Shown here: in pieces, positions 25,178 through 32,448 of the stretch
How positions within the stretch are numbered: the first letter of the stretch is position 1
How the letters are laid out: every line of letters begins with the position of its first letter
Assembly: GCF_023667495.1 (NCBI RefSeq)
Contig: NZ_JAMOZL010000010.1
Location: 1 to 64,000 of the forward strand
Direction of reading: 5' to 3'
DNA length: 64,000 bases
Source: Dyadobacter sp. MSC1_007
Lineage (GTDB): Bacteria > Bacteroidota > Bacteroidia > Cytophagales > Spirosomataceae
Position numbers and translations under genes: made by a program
Notes under the pieces: generated by a model
Seen by the model: only the letters and a program-made list of their open reading frames with translations
Database searches by the model: none
Told to the model about the DNA's origin: nothing

Positions 25178-26700
25178 TGATTTTCAGTCAATTGTCGCAC
25201 TAGCAGCTTTCGGTCAATTTTGGCTTGTCTGCCCGAATGCGGTAACGGCATAAAAATGATCTTGTCCGGAAGTGCTTGTCTATCAATGGAGTGTTTGCCA
25301 GTAACCAGCTGCTTCAAGACTTGCTGCGCGTTAAGTTTTTCGTCGCCATCGATAACGAGAATAATTTCTTCATCGGCCTTTTCATTGTTATAAATTCCGA
25401 CCATCACTGCCTCTTTAACGCCGTCGATTTGATGTATGGTGGGCTCGTAGAGACCCGGGTAAATGTTAAAGTTGCCCCGTATGATCATATCTTTCTTTCG
25501 CCCCAAGAGGATAAGCCGTCCACAAGCGTCGATTTTGCCAATATCACCAGTAAAATGAATATCCTGTTTCTTCTCCATCTGCCAATAATGGGAGTAAATC
25601 TGGTCCGATTGTATGCAAACTTCGCCGTCATCGGCAATGCTAATTGCTACGTTTGGAAATGGCTTGCCCACCAGATCACCCTGCGTTGTATCTGCTAACT
25701 TTTCGCGTCCATCCTGGATCGTAACCAGTAAATTCTCGGTCATACCGTACATGCAGGTGATTTTCAGCAAATTGGACAGCTCGACGAGTCTCGACAGGAA
25801 TGAATTGTATATCGGCGCAGAACCCAGGTAGATGTTTTTGACACAATCTGGAAATCTGGCTTCCTTTCCGTTCAGATAATTAATAAGGGGTATAAAATCA
25901 CTGGGCGGGCCGAATAGAGTGGTGATATTCCGATCCTTCATAAAGCGGATTTTTGAAACGGGATCCAATCTGTTGTCCCACAAATGGACCTTAATTCCGG
26001 CATTAATGCCCAGGAGCGCGTAATGGGGCAAATGCGTTGCCAAAACTTCGTCCCTGTTGCCAACAAGCAGATTTGTCAGATGTTTTATACTGTTGGAGAG
26101 ACCTGAATAATGATGAACAACACCCTTGGGCTCGCTTAACGTTCCACTTGTATACGTTATCAGAAAGTCGCTATCTTCCTCAATTGGGATGAAGGTCAGG
26201 GTAGTGGCTTGTCCTTTGATTAAGCTGCTAACTTTCGTGTGTTTTTGGAACAAGGGCAGCCATGCACCCGTAGTAAATAGTTGGCAGTTTTTAATTTTCG
26301 GAAAAGATGGAACCGATTTAATCAGTTTTAATACTGCAAATTTAAGCAAGGGATGTTCATTCAAAAGGACAAGCTTGCTATCGATAAAGGCGTGGTCGGG
26401 AGAAAATTGTTTTAGTTTTTGCAGATAATTCTCACGTCCCATTTCCGGATCTATGATGGAAATAATAGTCCCAACCATCATATTGGCATACATAACTTGT
26501 AAAAACTCAATTCCCGGCTTTACCGCCATTACCACTTTGTGACCTTTGTTTACTCCGTTGGCTTGCAGTGCAGATGCCAGCACATAGGCAGAATTGAGCA
26601 AATTTCCAGCCGTGATCGAATGGCTTCCCTCATATAGAATGATGTCTGAATCAATGCGATTTCTCAGTGCCTCCACAAAATAGTTGGTATAATGTGCCAT
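25174..26700 (-). CDS. AMP-dependent ligase, OleC-like (candidate beta-lactone synthetase)
   Basis: 508 residues of the ANL superfamily. The P-loop-like Thr-Ser-Gly-Thr-Leu-Ser-Glu-Pro-Lys-Gly is at about 184-193 and differs from the usual Thr-Ser-Gly-Thr-Thr-Gly by Leu-Ser. Tyr-Gly-Met-Thr-Glu is at 318-322, Thr-Gly-Asp at 384-386, the hinge Gly-Arg-Lys-Lys-Asp at 400-404 and a C-terminal lysine loop near 496. OleC uses ATP to close a 2-alkyl-3-hydroxyacid into a beta-lactone. OleC identity is inferred from neighbours; an acyl-CoA or acyl-ACP ligase remains possible. It starts one base after the condensing-enzyme stop. Confidence 0.75.
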   Translation of the reverse strand: MAHYTNYFVEALRNRIDSDIILYEGSHSITAGNLLNSAYVLASALQANGVNKGHKVVMAVKPGIEFLQVMYANMMVGTIISIIDPEMGRENYLQKLKQFSPDHAFIDSKLVLLNEHPLLKFAVLKLIKSVPSFPKIKNCQLFTTGAWLPLFQKHTKVSSLIKGQATTLTFIPIEEDSDFLITYTSGTLSEPKGVVHHYSGLSNSIKHLTNLLVGNRDEVLATHLPHYALLGINAGIKVHLWDNRLDPVSKIRFMKDRNITTLFGPPSDFIPLINYLNGKEARFPDCVKNIYLGSAPIYNSFLSRLVELSNLLKITCMYGMTENLLVTIQDGREKLADTTQGDLVGKPFPNVAISIADDGEVCIQSDQIYSHYWQMEKKQDIHFTGDIGKIDACGRLILLGRKKDMIIRGNFNIYPGLYEPTIHQIDGVKEAVMVGIYNNEKADEEIILVIDGDEKLNAQQVLKQLVTGKHSIDRQALPDKIIFMPLPHSGRQAKIDRKLLVRQLTENQ

Positions 26701-26701
26701 A

Positions 26702-27691
26702 TCACCATTCCACTAATTGTACTGACAAACTTACTCCCGCCCCAAGGCCCAAAAGCACTAATCTATCCCCCTTTTTTAATTTCCCAATTTCGATGGCTTC
26801 GTTTAACGCCAGTGGAATTGTTGCTGCAGCTGTATTTCCATATTTGGCAAATGTGTTTACAAATTTGGACGCTGGAATGCCAATGCATCCCGCGATCTGA
26901 TCTGTTGTGGTCGATGAAATCTGATGCGATACCACACAATCTATATCGCCACGCTTCCAGCCAGCCTCATTCAAACATTCATTTAAAAATTCCGGCGCCT
27001 GATCCCGAAAGATCGTTTTTAATCTCCCGGAATCACTTTGAAAATAATATTTACTATCATCGCGATAAGCCATTGAACCTCCACCTTCAACCGTGCAAAG
27101 CCGCCAGTGTTCACCCCAGGTCCTGAATTTTTGATAAATAATATCGCTGCCACCTGTGCCAACCAGCATCGCTGCGCCTGCGTCCCCCAGACTATATCCG
27201 GAAATATATCTTTTGAAATCCTCATTATTCAGCGGGGAATAATTGATCACCTCACCCAGTTTTTCACCGCAAACAATGAGAATGTTTTCATACATACCCG
27301 ATTCAATAAACGCAGATGAAACTTGAATGGCAGACACAAAACTATTACACGCATTTTTGATGTCCATCACGGGGCAGGTCAGTCCAAGTTTGGCTTGAAC
27401 AATATTGGCTGTGGCGGGCTCAATCAGATCGGAAGAGGCGGCAGCAAAAATTAAAAGATCAATTACAACGTCTTTGTTTGCGCTGATGACCACCCGGCCC
27501 GCCTCACTGGCCAAGTCACTGACCTGCGTTCCATCCGAAGCAACCCTGCGCGTGTAGCTGCCGAAAAGCTTTTCCAGGAGACCGTGGTTAATACCTTTTC
27601 CATTAAGCGAGATCTTATCCTCAATTTGTTGGTTAAACACAACATTTTCAGGTAGATAGGCAGATACATATTTGATGGATGCCGTTTTCAT
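26702..27691 (-). CDS. Thiolase-fold condensing enzyme (KAS III/OleA-like)
   Basis: The start at 27691 (Met-Lys-Thr-Ala) overlaps the stop of the diiron gene by four bases (ATGA) and gives 329 residues; the frame is open to 27718. The catalytic triad is Cys-115 (Asn-Ala-Cys-Asn-Ser), His-256 (Ser-His-Gln) and Asn-286 (Tyr-Gly-Asn-Thr-Ala). Leu-Ile-Glu-Pro-Ala-Thr-Ala puts Glu-91 24 residues before the Cys, at the position of the catalytic base Glu-117 of Xanthomonas OleA. E. coli FabH has Phe there. This favours head-to-head Claisen condensation of two acyl chains over chain initiation. Confidence 0.82.
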   Translation of the reverse strand: MKTASIKYVSAYLPENVVFNQQIEDKISLNGKGINHGLLEKLFGSYTRRVASDGTQVSDLASEAGRVVISANKDVVIDLLIFAAASSDLIEPATANIVQAKLGLTCPVMDIKNACNSFVSAIQVSSAFIESGMYENILIVCGEKLGEVINYSPLNNEDFKRYISGYSLGDAGAAMLVGTGGSDIIYQKFRTWGEHWRLCTVEGGGSMAYRDDSKYYFQSDSGRLKTIFRDQAPEFLNECLNEAGWKRGDIDCVVSHQISSTTTDQIAGCIGIPASKFVNTFAKYGNTAAATIPLALNEAIEIGKLKKGDRLVLLGLGAGVSLSVQLVEW

Positions 27692-28599
27692 GGCTTCACA
27701 TTTAAAAGCCAAATCCAAAGTGGTTTTGTCAGCCAGTTAAAGCCATTGAAACCTCTTACAAACTCAACAGTCGGCCCAAGTGCATGCTCGACAAACTTAA
27801 TGTTGTAGTTTTTTAATGCTTCCTGATAATAGCAATCAGGATCGCCGACCTTTATCCGCTCAAAAAAATCTTTTTGCACATAAAGTGTACGCATGAAGTA
27901 GATATTCAGCATCACCACCATGCTATATGCGGTGGCCTTTAAAAAGCCGGCATTTGTTGTAAACTTTTTTAGCCAGGCCTCCGTGTAAAAAATATGTCTG
28001 CCTTCCTCGATGTGATGAAGTTCAGATGATTTCCGTAACACTGAAAACACCTTTTCGTCTTTTCTGATGTGTTTTGCATAAATATCAGCCATTAATTCGA
28101 CGGACAATACAGACATAAATACCATTGACGAAGGGAGCCATTTTACGGTGAATTCTCCGAAAAAGCGATGAAGTCGCGTAGGCAATATTGGTTTTCTGCC
28201 CAATTTGCGGATGGCCATGCCAAACATCTCCTGATGCCTGAATTCTTCAGTGATTTCCCGGATCAAAAACCGGTATTCCAGGGAGTCGGGATTTAAGGTT
28301 AAGAGATGACGGTTAAAAAAGTAGCAAGCAAGCGTTTCAGACCAGGCATAAGAATACATTACCTGCACCACTTCGAGCCTGCCTAATTCGATTTGCTGTG
28401 ATTTTGAAAGCGTGTCCCACAGTTTGTGCCCTTCGAGTGAAACCAGCTTTTCAGGCATAAATAACGTGTCTGAATCCGGTTCGTCATCCCATGGAATATA
28501 TGTTTCCGGTAGTAGAGGGTTCACTTTGCTCAGGTGTATCATGCGTTCCACCTGAACCTCAAATTTTGTAGTATCCATTTGGTTGCAGTTTATCAGCAT
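27688..28599 (-). CDS. AurF-like non-heme diiron oxygenase
   Basis: 303 residues, mostly helical. The complete AurF-type diiron ligand set is visible: Glu-88, Glu-119 with His-122 (Glu-Phe-Arg-His), Glu-168, His-195, Glu-199 and His-202 (His-His-Ile-Glu-Glu-Gly-Arg-His). The spacing of the last four matches AurF (ligands 196, 223, 227, 230). AurF oxidises p-aminobenzoate to p-nitrobenzoate; relatives oxygenate amines, carbons and lipids. Hydrophobic stretches near 155-172 and 224-240 could contact membrane or a long-chain substrate. It is the first gene of the ole-like operon, coupled by ATGA to the condensing enzyme, and probably modifies the precursor or product. Confidence 0.82.
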   Translation of the reverse strand: MLINCNQMDTTKFEVQVERMIHLSKVNPLLPETYIPWDDEPDSDTLFMPEKLVSLEGHKLWDTLSKSQQIELGRLEVVQVMYSYAWSETLACYFFNRHLLTLNPDSLEYRFLIREITEEFRHQEMFGMAIRKLGRKPILPTRLHRFFGEFTVKWLPSSMVFMSVLSVELMADIYAKHIRKDEKVFSVLRKSSELHHIEEGRHIFYTEAWLKKFTTNAGFLKATAYSMVVMLNIYFMRTLYVQKDFFERIKVGDPDCYYQEALKNYNIKFVEHALGPTVEFVRGFNGFNWLTKPLWIWLLNVKP

Positions 28600-28644
28600 C
28601 CACTGAGTAGGACTACAAAGAAACGATATGTTAAAAATTTAGAC

Positions 28645-28683
28645 CTTGTCCTCCGACATAGATTCGAGTTGTCGTAGGACAAG
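28645..28683 (-). terminator. Hairpin between the tannase gene and the ole-like operon
   Basis: A 14-bp stem with one mismatch (CTTGTCCTCCGACA against TGTCGTAGGACAAG) closes an 11-base loop. Read on the minus strand it is followed by GTC and an A/T-rich run with five T, so it can end tannase transcription before the ole-like operon. On the plus strand an ATTTTAT run also follows. Confidence 0.6.
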
Positions 28684-28806
28684 ATTTTATGGCTGAGTTG
28701 ACACTGATTCCATTATTTTTCACCGCGCCGGATTGGTACACGACCTTCTCCCGTTCACGTTAGCGATGCGGAGGCCTGCAACACGGGTAAAACCTTGTAC
28801 GAATAG

Positions 28807-30432
28807 CTATTTCAGATACCGCGCGGCAGGCTCCTTTACTTTGGGCGTCGGCTGCGCGATCCCCTCGTAACTTTCAGGGCTTTTTTCGTCCCCAGCCTTG
28901 TAAGCAGGCAGCAACGGGTAAGGATACACCGGCCGCCGGAACCGCACACCTTTTTTGGCATCACCACCTTCATAGGCGGCACCAATGAGCTGCTGCGGGG
29001 CAATGCCTTTTTCTTTCCATTCGATCAACGCGCCAAGCAAGTCTCCGCCGTCGTTGAGACCCGGCCCGCCGCTGCAATGGCCCATGCCCGGGATGAGGTA
29101 GAAGCGAAAAAAATCCTGGGTCTGCGGGAGGCCGCCCTGCACGCCGATCACGCGCTCGTAATAGCTCAATGCGTCCTGGTAGGGCACGAGCGGGTCGGCG
29201 GTGCCGCTGTACATGAGCAGTTTGGAGCCGTTGTTTTTGAATGTGGCAAGATCAGTGCTGTTGGCGTTCAGGACCGGGCCTAAAAGGGTGTCGAGGCGGT
29301 CCTGGTCGTGGTCAAAATCGAATGTTTTGTAGTCGAAATTTTTGCCGAAAGCCCATTTGTACTGATAAAACAGTGCATTGGGCGATTGGGCGGGGTTTTG
29401 CTGCATCTCAATACCTGCGGCCACATTTTCACTGCCAGGCGGAATGGGGGTGTAAATCCTTTCGCCAGTGCGAGGGTTCACGGGACCTTCCCAGATCTTT
29501 TTCAATGCGGCCATCTGGGTTTTGGTGAGGCAGGTGCTGTCGTCGGTGCCGTCGGGGCATACGGGCAGTGTCTCGGGCTTGAAATGGCAGCCGGCGGGAT
29601 TGGTGAGAAAATTGTCGCCGGCTGCACCGCCGTCCTTGCCGACACATGCACGGAGTACGGCGCGGGTAACGAGGTCGAGTTTATGTTTTGGTAGTGTACT
29701 GCCGGGGAGGTCGTTGGTCGCGCGCAGAATCCATACGAAGCCTGTATGCAAATGCGTGCGGTTGCTGGCCGGGGCGCCTGCGAGAATGCCATCGTAATCG
29801 TTCGGATAGCGCTGCGACTCCATCAGTGCCTGTTGGCCGCCGGTGGAGCATCCCGAAAAATAAGCCATCCGGGCGGCTTTGCGATAGTATACCTCCGTGA
29901 TCGCCTTGCCTGCAACGGTCATTTCGTGCGTGGCGCGGTGCCCGAAATCGGCCCATTTTTCGGGATGGCCGGTCTGTTCGTTCGCACCGGGGGACGTGCC
30001 CATGTCGGTGTTGGCAGTGGCGAAACCTTTCCGTAGGCCCATCGCTAACGAACCGTAATTGATATAACCAGCCCCGCCGCCTGTGCCTGTGCCCAGGAAC
30101 CGCTCGTTCCAGCCCGTTTCAGGTAGCCACAGTTCAATGCGGATATGCGAATCAGGCGAAGGTTTCAGCACGGCGGCTACGCGGCAGAATGCAGGGAGGC
30201 CGGTGATCGGCTGGGCATTACCGGGCAGTGTGAATGTTCCAGCAGGGACGCATTCGGCGGAAGTGATGGTCGCCTGCGGGACACGCGCCTTCGCGAGCTG
30301 CGCACAAGGGCAGTCGGCAGGTGTTATAGACTGGGCGATGGATATTGCCGACAGCAGGCTAAATGCAGCCGCCATGGAGAACGCGATATATGGAGGTAAC
30401 GATGCTGCCAATGTTTGTAAGGGAAAAAACAA
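28807..30432 (-). CDS. Exported tannase/feruloyl-esterase-family hydrolase
   Basis: 541 residues with an N-terminal hydrophobic signal region ending near Ser-Ile-Ala-Gln (a Met at residue 20 is an alternative start). The family nucleophile motif Gly-Cys-Ser-Thr-Gly-Gly-Gln-Gln lies near residue 193. An acid in Gly-Thr-Ala-Asp-Pro-Leu-Val-Pro and a His in Gly-Met-Gly-His-Cys-Ser-Gly-Gly complete the triad. The paired Cys residues beside the Ser and His match the CS-D-HC disulfide of this family. It hydrolyses ester bonds of phenolic acids, gallates or similar compounds in the periplasm or outside the cell. Codons here are visibly more GC-rich than in the flanking ole-like genes. Confidence 0.87.
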   Translation of the reverse strand: MFFPLQTLAASLPPYIAFSMAAAFSLLSAISIAQSITPADCPCAQLAKARVPQATITSAECVPAGTFTLPGNAQPITGLPAFCRVAAVLKPSPDSHIRIELWLPETGWNERFLGTGTGGGAGYINYGSLAMGLRKGFATANTDMGTSPGANEQTGHPEKWADFGHRATHEMTVAGKAITEVYYRKAARMAYFSGCSTGGQQALMESQRYPNDYDGILAGAPASNRTHLHTGFVWILRATNDLPGSTLPKHKLDLVTRAVLRACVGKDGGAAGDNFLTNPAGCHFKPETLPVCPDGTDDSTCLTKTQMAALKKIWEGPVNPRTGERIYTPIPPGSENVAAGIEMQQNPAQSPNALFYQYKWAFGKNFDYKTFDFDHDQDRLDTLLGPVLNANSTDLATFKNNGSKLLMYSGTADPLVPYQDALSYYERVIGVQGGLPQTQDFFRFYLIPGMGHCSGGPGLNDGGDLLGALIEWKEKGIAPQQLIGAAYEGGDAKKGVRFRRPVYPYPLLPAYKAGDEKSPESYEGIAQPTPKVKEPAARYLK

Positions 30433-30524
30433 TTTACTTGTGATGGGTATAGGTAAACTACGGCTTTACTACAAAAATTGACATGGTATGATTATTTCCC
30501 CCGGTACTGGGGAGAAAGACTGGA

Positions 30525-30722
30525 GATCAATCCACGGCCAATGACGAACTTGCCAGAATTGCAAAACAAAAGAATATCTTTTTACCAATGGATTTAAGCG
30601 ATAAAAAGCAAAAAACCATGATTGACTTTGCCGCAAAGAAAAGCAGGGATTTCGAGAAAGCATACGCATCCTCTGTATTATTGAATTGGGTTGCCATGGT
30701 CTGCTGGTTTGAGGTGGGGTAG
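30525..30722 (+). pseudogene. DUF4142 gene remnant
   Basis: The frame 30525-30722 encodes a peptide matching the middle of DUF4142 exported proteins. Asp-Gln-Ser-Thr-Ala-Asn-Asp-Glu-Leu corresponds to the family's Asp-His-Ser-Lys-Ala-Asn-Asp-Glu-Leu. It continues through Leu-Pro-Met-Asp-Leu-Ser-Asp-Lys and Lys-Lys-Ser-Arg-Asp-Phe-Glu-Lys-Ala-Tyr. There is no signal peptide or start codon (an in-frame TGA lies about 35 bases upstream), and the C-terminal half is replaced by unrelated residues. It fills most of the 328-base gap between the tannase and HD-domain genes. Confidence 0.6.
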
Positions 30723-30760
30723 GTGAAGTGCAAGGTTATTGGGAAGACTAATGTGTTTGC

Positions 30761-31408
30761 TCACTTCCTAATACGTGTATCCACATTTTGATCGCCTGAG
30801 AAGCCGGTCATTAAGCTCGACAAACCTTCGCTGACAGTTGCAAGCGCCCTGGTTCTGAGCTGGCTGTTTCCGTGCTGTGCATGGATCAATAAATCCCGGC
30901 ATTCTTCGAGAAAACGCTTTCCGAAATCCGGATCATGTTTGATGATTTCGGTACTGTTATCTAGTACGTCAGCGTATTTGATGGTTTGGGCCTCGGGGCT
31001 GACCTTGGCGATTCTTTCGACCTCCATTCGCTTCCGCTTTCGCCTGTTGAATCCTGGATAGTTGGCTTTCGTGTAAATGTCTGTGAGCTCGACAACCAAT
31101 CCGATAGTTTTATCCCGATCCGGAGCTGACATTAATGAGTTGAGAAAGCTCGTCAGTTGCTCTTTTGAAACTTCGGTGTCTTCCAGCACGTCATGTAACA
31201 ACGCGGCTGCCAGGACGGTTATATCATTAGTATATTCCAGACAGATTTGCATCACGCGCACCGGATGTACAATGTACTTATCCGGCGTGTATTTTCGCGT
31301 TTGATCGCCATGTGCATGATCGGCAAACGTAGTGATCTGTTGAAGGATCTCATTCATAAGCGCGGCGTTTAATTCTAGCGATTCTAGGTACAAAGTCCTA
31401 TTCAGCAT
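30761..31408 (-). CDS. HD-domain hydrolase, small alarmone hydrolase (MESH1/RelH)-like
   Basis: The start at 31408 (Met-Leu-Asn-Arg-Thr) gives 215 residues and overlaps the preceding stress gene by 11 bases; Met at 31357 is an alternative. The frame continues upstream to 31639, but that part overlaps the stress gene in another frame. HD motifs match the RelA/SpoT hydrolase: His-Pro-Val-Arg-Val, Leu-Leu-His-Asp-Val-Leu-Glu-Asp-Thr and Lys-Tyr-Ala-Asp-Val-Leu-Asp-Asn. No synthetase, TGS or ACT domain is present, so it fits a single-domain (p)ppGpp hydrolase. Other nucleotide pyrophosphohydrolase activity is possible. Confidence 0.72.
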   Translation of the reverse strand: MLNRTLYLESLELNAALMNEILQQITTFADHAHGDQTRKYTPDKYIVHPVRVMQICLEYTNDITVLAAALLHDVLEDTEVSKEQLTSFLNSLMSAPDRDKTIGLVVELTDIYTKANYPGFNRRKRKRMEVERIAKVSPEAQTIKYADVLDNSTEIIKHDPDFGKRFLEECRDLLIHAQHGNSQLRTRALATVSEGLSSLMTGFSGDQNVDTRIRK

Positions 31409-31943
31409 TGGGTGCACCTGACGCGCCGACATAGATAGCTGTACCGCCGTAGGTGTTAAATAACGTTTCAACTGTCTCACGCTGCTGTTCATTGTCCGGC
31501 ACGACACTGATAAGTATGTTCCCCTTCTGAATGCCTTCATGATAGCTGATTGCTTGTTCTTTCGGGAAGCCATAACCCACCATGGCCCCGATCGCCCCTC
31601 CTGCGGCTGCCCCCGCCAGGCCTGCCAATAACGGTCCAATGAACACCAGTCCTATTCCAGGTAGGACCAGATTCGTGGCAATAGCGGCAATAGCGGTCGC
31701 GATTCCGCCAGTTGCGCCGCCCAAAAGTGCGCCGCGACCAGCATCTCCGGCTAGATGCGTCTTTTCAGAGCCGGGAAGTGCACCAAGGGCAAAGTGCTTT
31801 TTGTGCGACTGCTCTGACATTGCTATTGAAATTGCATCTTTCTTAATACCGGTGCCCAGCACCGCTTGATAAAACTGCTCGGCCTGATGTGCGTGCTCAA
31901 AAAGGCCTGTTACTGTTTGGTTGTTCTCGGCGGTTGTTTCCAT
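31398..31943 (-). CDS. YflT-type general stress protein with glycine-zipper helices
   Basis: 181 residues. The N-terminal segment Val-Thr-Gly-Leu-Phe-Glu-His-Ala-His-Gln-Ala-Glu with Ala-Ile-Ser-Ile-Ala-Met matches the general stress protein YflT/17M domain. The centre (about 70-125) is a Gly/Ala-rich double helix (Gly-Gly-Ala-Thr-Gly-Gly, Gly-Ala-Ala-Ala-Gly-Gly-Ala-Ile-Gly-Ala), a glycine-zipper membrane hairpin. The end is a ferredoxin-like strand region. The role is unknown but such genes are commonly stress-induced. It lies directly upstream of, and overlaps, the alarmone-hydrolase-like gene, which suggests joint stress control. Confidence 0.75.
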   Translation of the reverse strand: METTAENNQTVTGLFEHAHQAEQFYQAVLGTGIKKDAISIAMSEQSHKKHFALGALPGSEKTHLAGDAGRGALLGGATGGIATAIAAIATNLVLPGIGLVFIGPLLAGLAGAAAGGAIGAMVGYGFPKEQAISYHEGIQKGNILISVVPDNEQQRETVETLFNTYGGTAIYVGASGAPNAE

Positions 31944-31998
31944 ACCTGATTCAGGTTAAATTGGTTAGCGATGAAAGTGCGAGTATTTTCCAAAAAGT

Positions 31999-32448
31999 AT
32001 GCCAGTGTGCGGAAGCCATTTGGGTCTGACCGGGGCTGACATTGCATTCACGGAAGACATGTTTGCCAAAATCGCCGCCGAATACAATCGCCCTGGCGAA
32101 TGGCAGTACCGGATGTTGATCGCCTACCTATCTGTGTTACTCACTTACCTGAGCCGTCTTTACTCAGAGCAGCACAAGGCAACCGAAATTTCGCCGGAGC
32201 GGACCTTGCTTAAAAACCTCCAGGCGAAGGTCAACGAATCATTTCTGGAGTTGCATGAAGTGGCCGATTATGCGGCTATGCTTCATATTTCTGCGGGGCA
32301 TTTGAGCGAAGTAGTGAAGATGCAGAGCGGCAAACCGGCTATCAAGCACATTCACGAAAGGCTCACACTGGAAGCGCGCCGACTTCTTTTTCATTCTAAT
32401 CATTTCCTGAAAGAAATTGCATTCGCCCTCGGTTTTTCCGATCAGGAG
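31999..32448 (+). pseudogene. AraC-family regulator fragment, truncated at both ends
   Basis: The ORF runs to 32559, but only residues 1-150 resemble an AraC regulator. The end of an N-terminal sensor domain (Ala-Asp-Ile-Ala-Phe-Thr-Glu-Asp-Met-Phe) is followed by the first HTH and the start of the second (Leu-Lys-Glu-Ile-Ala-Phe-Ala-Leu-Gly-Phe-Ser-Asp-Gln). It then breaks just where the recognition helix (usually Tyr-Phe-Asn-Arg-Phe-Phe-Lys) should follow. From 32449 the frame reads antisense through the 3' end of the next AraC gene. The cupin part is also missing. DNA binding is unlikely to survive. Confidence 0.65.

Noticed and set aside
24230..28599. Operon as part of a flexirubin or dialkylresorcinol cluster
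   Set aside because: No aromatase, ketosynthase-CLF pair, acyl carrier protein or polyene genes are nearby, and the condensing enzyme has the OleA-type Glu.
31409..31639. 77-residue upstream extension of the HD-domain protein
   Set aside because: It lies within the YflT-type gene in another frame on the same strand and has no family similarity.
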